NCBI GenBank assembly: GCA_963576565.1
Contig: OY755045.1
Location: 35,360,667 to 35,424,666, forward strand
Length of the DNA: 64,000 bases
Source: Aspidapion aeneum
Lineage: Eukaryota; Arthropoda; Insecta; Coleoptera; Brentidae
Direction: 5' to 3'
A program made the translations under genes and the position numbers. Positions 1 through 9,992 of this stretch are shown piece by piece. The notes beneath the pieces are model-generated. The model did no database searches, was not told the origin of the DNA, and saw only the letters and a list, made by a program, of their open reading frames with translations. Within the stretch, counting starts at the first letter, position 1, and every line of letters begins with the position of its first letter.

Positions 1-36
1 TTTCTCCCCGACCCTGAGAACAGCCAGCGTGCTGTT

Positions 37-1157
37 CTAAGAAGCAATAGGCAATGGGCAAAGCTTTACCAATGGCCGTTTGAGTACGCCAGTGGCTGTT
101 TGCACATTTGCTACCCTCGGAACATTATCCGTGCCAGGAAATAATTCTATAATACGGCCTAGCAACCAATCTAGTGGGCGGCGATTCTCGTTCCGAATGA
201 GAACTAAAGTTCCTATCTCCACAGGGGAGGTCATGGAATCCGTCCATTTCGACCTTTGTTGTAGGGTGTGTAAATATTCACTAGCCCACCTTTTCCAAAA
301 GTGACCATGCATTTGCAATAACAAATTCCAACACGAAAGCCGATTTATAGGGACATCCGAGTAGTCAGGATCGGGCAAACACGTCGGGGGTTGCAAGTTT
401 AGGAAATGTCCTGGGGTAAGCGCCGTAAAATCCGTAGGATCTGAAGAAATAGCTCCTAGTGGTCGTGAGTTTAACACCGCTTCGATTTGAATTATTAAAG
501 TATTAAGTTCTTTATAAATAAGAGTCTGATTTCCCACGACTCGAGTCAAATGGGTTTTTGTCGACTTTATGTTGGATTCATAAATTCCACCGAAATGTGG
601 ACTGGCACTTGGCATAAAGTGCCAACGAATACCTTGCGCTGTCGCTGCGTCAGTGAAGATTTGCTTTAAGTAGTTCCAACCCCCCTGGAAATTTCCACCA
701 TTGTCAGAAAATATATCGCACACGTGACCTCTACGTGCGATCAGACGCCGCAGAGCGACCAGAAAGGTTTCCGTCGTGAGTTCAGATACGAGCTCCAGGT
801 GAACCGCGTGAACCACCACGTCAATGGCGAGCATAATGTAAGCTTTATAACAGCGCGCCTTACGAAGGCGCCCTAAGGTCACTGAGAAAGGACCGCAAAA
901 ATCTATCGGCGATAAGCGGGTAGATCCGCCATTGGCGGCTGATAAACAACGGGTTTTGTTTTCCAGCATGGCAAGCATTTTGTGAGTATATTTCGAATAA
1001 CTTTTCGTGCGGATAATATCCAAAAATTCTGCGCGATTATGCAATGCGTGGTGTGTATACCACAATGTAAATTTACCGTGTGAACATGGAAAATCAAGAG
1101 TTCTGTCAATCGGCATTTACTCGGCAAAAGTAAAGGAAATTTTTTATCATATTCCAA
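37..1157 (-). pseudogene. BEL/Pao integrase with zinc-binding N-terminus and DUF5641-like tail, frameshifted
   Basis: The frame 1157-903 carries the H2C2 zinc-binding part (H-x3-H-like spacing, then CLPC). The frame 1116-37 carries the catalytic core: the first Asp in IDFCGPF, the second in SDNGGNFQG, and the Glu in PHFGGIYES, so the D,D,E triad can be seen. A tryptophan-rich tail (WKRWASEYL; GTLVLIRNENRRP) matches the DUF5641 module found at the C-terminus of BEL/Pao integrases. The shift between the two frames lies around 905-925. The stop near base 37 ends the coding part. Confidence 0.92.
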
Positions 1158-3826
1158 TTCCGAGTGGCAGAGCGATTCGCAAATAACCGTGAGTGTCTAT
1201 GAAAGGTTTGAGTTTTTTAAACCACTTCGGCAACTCTTCTTGGTTCGTCAATTTTAAAATTTCCATTTCAAAATAGACCGACTGTACATGTTTGGTAATA
1301 AAAAGTAACGCGGTTCGATATTCTACCAAAGTGATATATTTATATCGAGAAATTTCAATTTTTTGTATCCTATCTCGAATTCGTAAAAGATAAGCGACAA
1401 TCCTTTGTAATTTTAAAAATGAACTATATTTTTCTAACAGGTCATTTATCAAAGGAGAATTAAAAGTTTGAATCGCAAAAAATATTTGGTTTTTTGCTTC
1501 TACCAAGACAAGGTCTGATTCATCCAGTGGGGATGAAATTGAAAAATCCCATTGTTCTTGGGGTGAACAAAGAAAGGGTGCAACTCTGGTACCGCAGTCC
1601 GCAGGGTTGTTGGTACCGCTAATGTGAAACCAGTTTTGCGGTGGGACCTTTTCCTGTACAAATGAGACCCTATTGGCCACGTAACTTTTCCAGGAGTGGG
1701 GGGATTTTTGTAACCATTGTAAAGCTACCGCACTATCGGTAAAACAAAAAATGTCGCTAAATTGAAATTTTCGTGATAAATTGTTAACTGTAAAATCTAT
1801 CAATTTGGCAAGTAAAACCATAGAACAAAATTCTAAACGCGGGATGCTTACAGTTTTAAGCGGCGCAACTTTGTTTTTGCTGCATAATAAATAATTTTTT
1901 ATTGTATTGTTTTGATACGAGACTCGTACGTACATAACAGCCCAATGAGCTTTTTCAGAGCTATCGCAAAATCCGATCAACTGAACCGATGGTGATTCGC
2001 GAATATCAATATGACGTAATATTTTAAGGTCCCGTAGCAAATTTAATTCAGATTGAAACTTTCTCCATTTTGCGGCTATTTCTTCGGGAACCTTTTGATC
2101 CCAAGAAAGTTTTAAAAGCCACAAATGTTGGATAAGTATTTTTGCGCAAACCGTAAGCGGAGTTAAAAAACCAATGGGGTCGAAAGATCGCGCTAGATTT
2201 GAAAGCATTATTCGCTTGGTGCAACTTTGATCTTTGATATGATCAAACTGATAAAAAAAATGCATCAGAGGGAGGGTTCCAACGTAAGCCAAGAATTTTT
2301 AAAGTATTCCGGCTATCCTCATCGAAGCAAAGGGCGTCGGTTTGGATATGAGACTCGGGTAAGTCTGAAAGTATGTCGGGGTGATTGCTGGCCCATTTTC
2401 TTACTTCAAACCCAGCTCGAGAAAGTAAAGAAATTATTTGATTTTTCATCAAAATTAGGGTGTCCAGTGAATCACTAGTTCCCAAGATATCATCTATATA
2501 TGAGGAATGAAGAATGAGCTCGGTTGCCAAGGGCAGATCCGAGTGATCGGTTGCTAATTGCTGCATGGTGCGCAACGCAAGGTAGGGCGAACAAGTGACG
2601 CCAAAAACAACAACATTTATTTCATAGTCTGAAATAGGATCCGAGGGATTAAAACGCCAAAGTATCCTTTGAAATTTTCTGTCTTCTGGGCGCACTTCTA
2701 TCATCCTGTACATAGCCCGTATGTCTGTCACAAAGATGTATTTTCCAAAGCGAAAATCGAGAAGCAATTTTACAATATCATTTTGTAATTTGGGCCCCGT
2801 GTAGAGCGCATTATTCAAACTGACATGTCGCGGTGAGGCGCATGCGCTAGCGTCGTACACAATTCGTGCGGGAATTGTCATGGACTCTTTTTTGCAGATT
2901 ACAAAATGAGGGATGTAGTAATAATTATTTATTTCTTTAAGTAGTGTTGGAGCCACAGCGGTCATATATTTATTTTCCAAATAATCGCGCATAATATCAG
3001 AATAAGCAGTGTATGAACTTTGGTTTTGTATTAGGCGTCGCTCCAAGGAATAAAATCTCTTTAATGCCATGGATCTAGAATCGCCAAAATCAGGGGAATT
3101 GATTTTAAATGGTAAGTCAACCATAAAACGCCCTTGGGGCGTAATTTTAGTAGTTTCTGAGAAAAACTTATCACAGTATTTTTCTTCGGGGCTCAGACAC
3201 TGCACCTCCGGCACCTTCTCGACCTCCCAAAATTTTTGAAGAGTAATATCTAATTCCAGGTTAGCGGAATTGGTAAAAAATGTTTTTATTTGGCTATTTA
3301 AACCCGAACACGACAAAGTCTTTCCCAAAACCGTATAGCCGAAATAAGTATTGACAAAAACAGGTTGATTCTGACCGAAAGAAATGATACCATCCCTTAA
3401 AATGTAGGGTACAATATCGTTACCCAAAAGCAACTGTACGAACCCAGGCTTAATAAAATTAGGGTCCGAAAGTTGAATATGTTTTATTTGCGATATCTCT
3501 TTTAAGCCTAGATTGCATGGGGGTAATTTGTCGCATATTTTATCAATAATTATGGCATTGGAGATAAAAGTTTCGGAAGAATCGTAAAGCGAACCAATAG
3601 TAAGTTGTATCCCCGATTTTGCAGATGTGGTCATCTTGTCTAGACCATGCAAAGATATGGCAACATTGTATTTATGCAATCCTAATTTATTAGCACAAGA
3701 TTTAGTAATAAATGTATTTTGAGCCCCTGTGTCAAGAATGGCGCGAAAAGTTTGCCAATTGTGAAAGGCGTCTTTTATTTTTATTAAAACTGTTCCCAAC
3801 ATTGTTTCCTGGTCGTTCAACATCAT
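1147..3826 (-). pseudogene. BEL/Pao pol: aspartic protease, reverse transcriptase, RNase H, frameshifted
   Basis: The 3826-2243 frame has the protease active-site motif LDTGAQNTFI near its start. The reverse transcriptase follows with the first catalytic Asp in VTDIRAMYR and the catalytic pair in SYIDDILG. The next frame (2292-1147) overlaps it by about 50 bases in another register. It carries the end of the RT and the RNase H-like segment typical of Pao elements (FCDSSEKAHWAVMY, IPRLEF, FTDSAVALQWL). Key RT residues are still present, so decay is mainly by indels. This suggests a copy that is not very ancient. Confidence 0.92.
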
Positions 3827-3901
3827 TCCTACCTGAGTTTTCTGACAGAAGGTCCCGCAGTTATAGTGAGAGTCCCAGAGGAAGACTGAGAGTCCACGTG
3901 A

Positions 3902-5166
3902 TCAGGCAAGGGGGAAGCCCCTGAGGAGGGGAAATGAAGAAGACTGTGATGCGCTGTAGGCTGTGGGCAATATTGGCAACGTTTCGACGTGTCCTGAGCT
4001 TAGGCAGTTGATGCACGCATGTTTTGACTTAATGAAAGTGAATCTTTCAGAGGGCGATTTATTTAAAAACTCATGACAGCGATATATTATGTGTTTTTGA
4101 TTGCAAAAAATACACTGGGATTGTCCTTGGGGACGTTTTTGCTGGTGAAACACCTTTTTTGGCTTACCAACGAAGCTGTTGCCGCCCCTAGGGGGGTCCG
4201 GTGACGCTTTTTCGTGCGGTTTAATGCTAGAATCGATGGCGATTCCGGTAGCACATTCGAGCGCCGTACAACGTTTTAAAAGGAAATCCCTAACATCCTC
4301 ATATTTCGGTATGTCGGTATTTCCTTGTGTTTGCTCATAGGCGAGGCGTGTGGTAGGAGGTAACCTATCTAATATCATGTAACCAAGTATAAAATTCCAG
4401 TTGTCTGGATTTAGCTTCATAACTTTTAAAGCCGCGGTGTGCTTAGTAAAAGTGTCCACTAAATTCCGTAGCGCTTGCGCATTTTTACTTTTGATGTATG
4501 GCGAACTCTCGATAGTTCTCCATTGATTGAAAGCACGCAAACGGGGATTATGAAAACGTTCGACGAGCGTAGTATAAGCCATTAAATAATTTTCGTTTAA
4601 AATAGGGATATCCACGATTAGCTCTCTTGGAGAGCCATCTAGGCAAGACAGCAATAAATTAAATTTTTGTAAATTGCAAATCGAGCGATTATTATGAACC
4701 GACGTATTAAAACTTGTAAAAAAGTCGGAAATGTGGCAATATCGCCAGAAAAGACCGGTAGCTTGAATTTCGGCAAAAAGGCATCGCTCTGAATAGCTCC
4801 AGCACCCGCTAATGTGCCTTGGGGCATAAAAGTACTATTAAAAACGTTAGCCGGGTCTTCCAAAGGAGCCTCAAATAAATCATAAAAGATTGTCTCAATT
4901 TTCTGTACCTTTTCAAAAGTAGAGGTTTGCAATTGGTTTTCGACATCCAAGCAAGTCTGATCCTCCGCTATTAGAGCTAAGAGAGTGTTGTGATGCTTTT
5001 CAAAATCTTTGAGGACTTTTCTCAAGTTTCTGAAACTAACTTTGAAAGAGTTTTTACTTCCAGAATCAAGGTGGGCCTCCGTAGCCAGTTTTGAAATAGA
5101 ATTTATTGCTGTCTGCCTAAGAGCTTTTGCTCTGGCGATTTTGGTATCCGTATTTACGGTCGGCAT
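3902..5166 (-). pseudogene. BEL/Pao gag-like region (DUF1759 plus CCHC knuckle), frameshifted
   Basis: The first frame starts with ATG at 5166 and shows a helical N-terminal region. It then enters the DUF1759 core (LPKFKLPVFSGD, about residues 131-142 of the first frame). A frameshift near 4.65-4.70 kb moves the rest of DUF1759 into the frame spanning 4654-3902. That frame carries a Cys-rich knuckle (CIFCNQKH ... CINCLSSGH). A second Cys/His cluster typical of the family (CQYCPQPTAHHSLLHF) sits in yet another frame just downstream, which shows a further break. The product would bind element RNA and assemble particles. No intact protein is possible from this copy. Confidence 0.88.
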
Positions 5167-5169
5167 GAT

Positions 5170-6558
5170 TTCTTATTGCAAATGCAAGATTTCCCTCGTA
5201 AAAAAAAAATAATAAAACTTCCTTACTCAAAGTAACTTTTTGAGCAAAAAATGTTACAATGGTGTAACAGACCGAAGCTATTTTTTTTTTTACAAAATAA
5301 TTTTTGAAGAGAGGAGATTTGAAGTACAAGGTGTACTTAAAATATTTTTACACTTAAAATTGTCTATTTGTAAGTGCAAAATCCAATTTGATACTCCGAC
5401 AATAATTAAAGCAAAAAGTTGTTGTCAAGCCAACTTCTTTTTTTGGATTTAAAAAAGTCGTGGCAAGGACAATGTTCGCGCGATAAACGAATTTATATTC
5501 AATGCAAAGAGGCAAACTAGCCGATTTATTTTGAAGGCCATTTATTTAAATATAATTTAATCTTAATATTTAATTAACCCCACAAATCAAAATACCACCA
5601 AAACTACGTTTTACCCTTAAGGAAAGGTTATGCTTGGCGCAAAAAAGGAGCTATAGGTAGTATTTTACCAGATATAGGCTTTGCATATGAAAATGAAAAA
5701 CCACATTAAGAGGGCTAACTTCACCCCAATGCGTCTTATACAAAAATAGTCCTGTCCCCGAGATCCGGCTCGAAGGACCAATGAAACGGGTCGAATGTGT
5801 AATAGCTTCTTCGCTAAGGAGCTATGGAGCTACCACTCAATCGGACACCTACTGTAAACAATAGGGAGCGCGAGAACAACAGAGCGTAATTTCAGCTGAC
5901 GCAGTGAGGTGGGGGAACGACCCTTAATGGGTATAAAAAGGAGAGAAAAGGAGCTAAAAAAGAGTTATTTTTGAAAAAAATGACTTACCTCGATGGTGTT
6001 TTCTTTAAAAGGAAGGGTACCATGGAAATGGAGTAATCCGATGATGATGTCTTCTTTCGGCGTTGTTAACTCTTTTTTAGGTTTTATAGGGTTTATGGTT
6101 TTAACCGCAATATATCTTTGATGCACTGTTATGTTTTTGCGCGCGCGCGGCCTAACGATTTTGAATTTTTATTTAATTATGTTTAGTTTGACACTAATTA
6201 ATTCGGCAAGGGCCGTAGATTGATGCCACAGGGCGGCTATGATCAACCCTTTTTCAGTATGCGTTTGGCAGGGACAAACGATTAAAGCACACTGTCTTAC
6301 AATTTTTCGTTGTTTTCTTCTCTCGCTTCTTGACTCCACGAATATAGGTAGGTACACTCGTATTTTTAAATGGGTCAGTTTAAAGGAAATAGGAAAACGG
6401 AATATCAGGTGTGATAAACAAGGACACATCGAGATTGGTGTGTATTAGAATGGCTCCAGTTTTAATTTTAATATTTTAAAATCAAATAAGGAAAAAACAT
6501 ATCTGGTTTTCTTATCCCAAGGTACCGAGTGTTATTTATTTTTACCACCGGGTTGAAA
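5170..6558. other. Non-coding stretch, probably holding the 5' LTR and leader of the BEL/Pao element
   Basis: No convincing gene is seen. By position the 5' LTR and primer-binding site of the minus-strand element should lie here. The second LTR is outside the window, so the ends cannot be fixed by comparison. A consensus splice-donor-like AGGTAAGT is seen on the minus strand near 5990. The short reading frame at 6169-6429 has no recognisable domain. Confidence 0.35.
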
Positions 6559-6599
6559 TCAAATTTCAAAAAATAAATAAATAAAATAAAATAAAAATG

Positions 6600-8243
6600 T
6601 TTTGTAGTTCAAAAACTTAACTAAGGGCGTGAAACGAACCAATCCCGACTGACACTCTGGGATTAAATTATTACGCTCGGCAAAAGTTATTATTTGGTTG
6701 TAAATAAATTTTTCAAATATTTTTGATGCGGCAGGCGAGATACTTATTGGTCTCAAATCTTTTATTTCGCTTGGTTTTTGAATTTTTGGAATTGGTTTTA
6801 CAATGGCTTTTTTCCAGATGGATGGATAAGTATTTTGTAAGATATATGAAGGCAAAGCCTGATATCTTTAATTGAAATCCCATCTATACCAATGGCATTT
6901 GAAGAGATTGAAGATATTATTTTGTAAAATGCAACATTGTCTATGAGCTGGAAGTCTAAGGCCTCATTAGTCAGTCTATTGGTATTGTAAAAATTCACTA
7001 AATCATTTGAAGTTGTGTCGACCATGTTATCTGTTTCCTGAAAAAAATTGTGAATAGTCTCTGCATTCTGTAAGTCGTGTGGTATGTCGTTAGGTGCGTT
7101 TTTTGTAATGTTTAATTTTTTTGCATGTTCCCAAAATTCTTTGCCCTGTTTCTGTGTAAGTGTATTAAAATATGATTTTTTTTCTCTTATTAGTGCATGT
7201 TTCGTAAAATTTCTTAATTGTCTGTAGTAGTTTAGATCACGTTTATGCCTAGTCCTTAATTTTATGTGCCTTATCTCTTAATTTTATCATTAAAAAAGCA
7301 AAAAGGGTTTTTCAGTAATTATTCTTGTCTTTATAGGGACATGCTTTTCTAAAATATTTAAAATGTTAGTATTAAAAAAATTTACCTTCTCATCCACATT
7401 ATTCGTGTTGTAAAGTAGGTCCCAACCGATTCTCTGTCCATCCATTAAAAACTGCTGCACGATAAAAAATTTATTTTTTTGAGTTTTGTATTTTTGGTAA
7501 AGGAAATGTAGAAAATACCAAGTTATGATCAGTTATGCATTGAGATATAGAAAGAGAACCAGATTTAAGTGGCTAAATTTATTCTAGTTGGCTCTGTTAT
7601 ATGCTGTGTAAGCTCAAAAGTGTTAAGGATTATTTTTAGTCGTTCTGAATATAAGCTATTCTCCAAATAATTTATATTTATGTCACCTGCTAAAATGATA
7701 GTCATTTCTGGGGGTAACCAATCCTAAAAATTCTTCTAAAGTGTCCAGAAATTGTGACTTACTTTCGGATGGGACCCTGAAAATATTAATTAGTAAGTAT
7801 GACTTGCCACCAATATTAAAATTAATTGCAGTATTTTCCATAAAATTAAGATCGAACAGAACTTCCTTATATTTTAAATATTTTTTAATGTAAATGGCCA
7901 CTCCACCGCCTCTACCCTGTTGTCTATCTTTTCTTATAAAGGAATAACCGGGAATACTATAGACATCTTCGGAAATTTGATCATTTAGCCACGTTTCATT
8001 AAGGCAAAATATGTCAAAGTTGTATTTAAAAATGTAGTTCACAAGCTCATTAAAACCGCTATTCATAGAATGTACATTTAGTAGACCTATAGAAAAATTA
8101 TTGTTGTTACTATCATAATCAGCTGTAAACGAAGAGTTCGGAGTGTCGTCCCTTGATTGATTAAATGAGTTATTAACCATTGTCCAAAAATAACCTCCCT
8201 GTTCCCCCCAAAATGAGCTCGATGACCCAACAAATCGGCCCAC
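6600..8243 (-). pseudogene. LINE A ORF2: APE endonuclease and N-terminal reverse transcriptase, broken
   Basis: The 8243-7683 frame carries the endonuclease blocks LLNVHSMNS, CLNETWL and RGGGVAIYIKK of APE-type LINE nucleases. Further left, in shifted frames, come a linker and the first RT blocks (SNAIGIDGISIKDI, then WKKAIVKPIPKIQKP and LRPISISPAASKIFEKFIY). The catalytic YADD region is absent. Clade is uncertain; it resembles Jockey/CR1-type elements. Confidence 0.82.
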
Positions 8244-8786
8244 GTCTGCAGCCGGCCCGACCAGGAATAAACACCAAACATTTTAACACCCTCATTTGTA
8301 AGTTTTTTTTTTAACACAAAGATAAAAAACAAGATTTTCCACCCACACTTAGTCTATATTAAACCACTATTAATTTGATTAAAAAGACATATCAAAAAAG
8401 TACCAGCAAAAACATTGTTTAAACTATTATGTACCTACTTACATGTTTTAGTTACTAAAAAATAAAAACTCATCTTTGTTTAAATTTTACTAATTTTAAT
8501 TTTTAATAAGCAAATATTTAATAAATACATATTTTATTTAATAGGTATATATCAGTTCACTTATTATTTAGTTTTGCAACCTACTTTTTTTTTAATACAT
8601 GTGTAAGCAGGTAGAATTTAAATATATCATTTAGAAATAAATGTTGTTTAAGCACAATTTACTTTTTATCTTTTTATATACTTTTTTAAATTTAATTAGT
8701 TTAAGTTAATTAAATCTTTTTCACTTGAAATACGGTGCACTTCTTCATTTATTTTTACATAAATATTTCCATTTAAAACCCATGCA

Positions 8787-9359
8787 CTATTTTTTGTAAA
8801 CTTTTGTATTGCTTTTTGAAATAACTCCCGACGAAATTTGGTCTTCTTTAATTTGCACTCCCGATTCTTTCAAAATTTTACGATTTTTTAAGATTTGTGT
8901 ACGCGTCGCAATGTTTGAAAACCGCATCAAAACTGCTGGGGGCCGGTTGCCGGGGTTTCGATCTGGTATGCGATGGCACTTCACTATCTCATTTTTTCCT
9001 ATGTTTATTTTTAATTTTTGCAAAATAAGATCGGTGACCTTCGCTTGAATATTTTCATCGTTTTCTTTTTTAACCCCAAATATACGAATGTTCATGTTCC
9101 GTGATGCTTGCTCTTGACCATCCAAGGTTGCTATTAATTTTTTGTTTACATTTTCCAGGGCAGAAATTCTGGATTCAAGGGCTATAATGCTTTCGGATTG
9201 CACTTGCAGTTTTTCATTTAGGTTTTTTTCCAGTAAATTTGTTACTTTTTCTGCGATATCCTGTAAAAACGATTCTGTAAATGTACTTTTGATGACTGTT
9301 TTTATTTCTTTCAAATCCGTCGAGGACAAACCCATTATGGCGGCTTGTATTTTACACAA
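8787..9359 (-). CDS. LINE A ORF1 protein (coiled coil plus RNA-binding domain), 190 aa
   Basis: This is an intact frame from an ATG at 9359; a second ATG eight codons in is an alternative start. Residues about 30-90 form a leucine/glutamate-rich coiled coil. The C-terminal half has the pattern of L1-type ORF1 proteins: MNIRIFGVKKE, then HRIPDRNPGNRPPAVLMRF, then a final IKEDQI segment. In the family, ORF1p trimerises and packages its own RNA. The copy could still encode the protein although ORF2 is broken. There is no evidence of host use. Confidence 0.8.
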   Translation of the reverse strand: MCKIQAAIMGLSSTDLKEIKTVIKSTFTESFLQDIAEKVTNLLEKNLNEKLQVQSESIIALESRISALENVNKKLIATLDGQEQASRNMNIRIFGVKKENDENIQAKVTDLILQKLKINIGKNEIVKCHRIPDRNPGNRPPAVLMRFSNIATRTQILKNRKILKESGVQIKEDQISSGVISKSNTKVYKK

Positions 9360-9575
9360 GATAATGTTGTTTTTGGAATAATTTTACACCACACTACTTT
9401 TTTTGTTCACTTTTTATGTGTTGATGGAAGCCTCGTTTAATAAGCAATTCAAAAAACTTGCACAGATTAATTAATTGTTTTAAAATACTGGTATTTTTTA
9501 AAGAAAAATACGTAGCGGTTTAAGACTGCGTGTTAGCTACTCGCGCGCCATCTACTCTCTCTCAATATGTAAGAT

Positions 9576-9619
9576 ACTTAATTAAATTACACATCAAACT
9601 TAATTAAATTACACATCAA
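9576..9619. repeat. 22-bp perfect tandem duplication
   Basis: Two identical 22-bp units lie head to tail at 9576-9597 and 9598-9619, each starting ACTTAATTAAATTACA. They sit between LINE A and LINE B. Confidence 0.9.
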
Positions 9620-9680
9620 ACTTATATATAAAAGCAAGAAATTAGATTGAAAAAATAAAGACCTATGACTTCTGTGTAAT

Positions 9681-9860
9681 TTAAAATATTTGGCAACAAA
9701 ATTTAAAACAGACATATTTGAAAAGTTTAAAAAAAATCAATCTTTTGGGATTAAAAAACATAACAAATTTGAAATATTTGGTGACAAAACTTAAAACAGA
9801 TGTATTTAAAATGTTTAAAAAGTTAAAAAAACAATCTTTTGGGACTAAAAAACAACAAAA
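9681..9860. repeat. Two-copy imperfect tandem repeat, ~88-bp unit
   Basis: Units at about 9681-9768 and 9769-9860 share ATATTTGG, ACAAAA, TTTAAAACAGA and CAATCTTTTGGGA in the same order with scattered substitutions. They lie just beyond the stop codon of LINE B, so they are probably its 3' untranslated region. Confidence 0.8.
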
Positions 9861-9992
9861 ATAGAATACAAGTTAAAATTTGGACAGAATAATACAGTTG
9901 AAAAAACAATAATTTAAAATTGATCATACAACTTTAAAATTGATTGTAAAACAAAAATATACCTATACAAAAAAAAAAGACAGGGTACAGTT

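Larger units (their letters stand above)
37..5166 (-). mobile_element. BEL/Pao LTR retrotransposon, coding body, degenerate, left end beyond window
   Basis: Reading leftward from 5166, the domains run gag (DUF1759-type), zinc knuckles, aspartic protease, reverse transcriptase, RNase H, integrase and a C-terminal DUF5641-like tail. This is the usual BEL/Pao order. These elements normally carry one long gag-pol frame. Here the domains fall in several frames with breaks near 4.65-4.70, 3.83-3.99, 2.25-2.29 and 0.91-1.12 kb, so the copy is dead. The 3' LTR would lie left of base 1. The 5' LTR should lie to the right, somewhere in 5.2-6.2 kb, but I could not fix its ends. Confidence 0.93.
6559..9359 (-). 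mobile_element. Non-LTR retrotransposon (LINE A), 3'-truncated
   Basis: On the minus strand the order is ORF1 (9359-8787), endonuclease (about 8140-7683), linker and the start of the reverse transcriptase (about 7250-6600). The RT ends in its N-terminal third, just after a degraded match to the QSGFR block, next to an A/T-rich (AAATA-type) tract at 6570-6597. Loss of the 3' side is unusual for LINEs, which are normally 5'-truncated, so a later deletion or insertion is likely. Bases 9360-9560 would be its 5' leader. Confidence 0.85.

Noticed and set aside
6169..6448. Overlapping frames on both strands, 86 and 69 codons
   Set aside because: No domain, no homology I recognise, and position fits the BEL/Pao leader or LTR.
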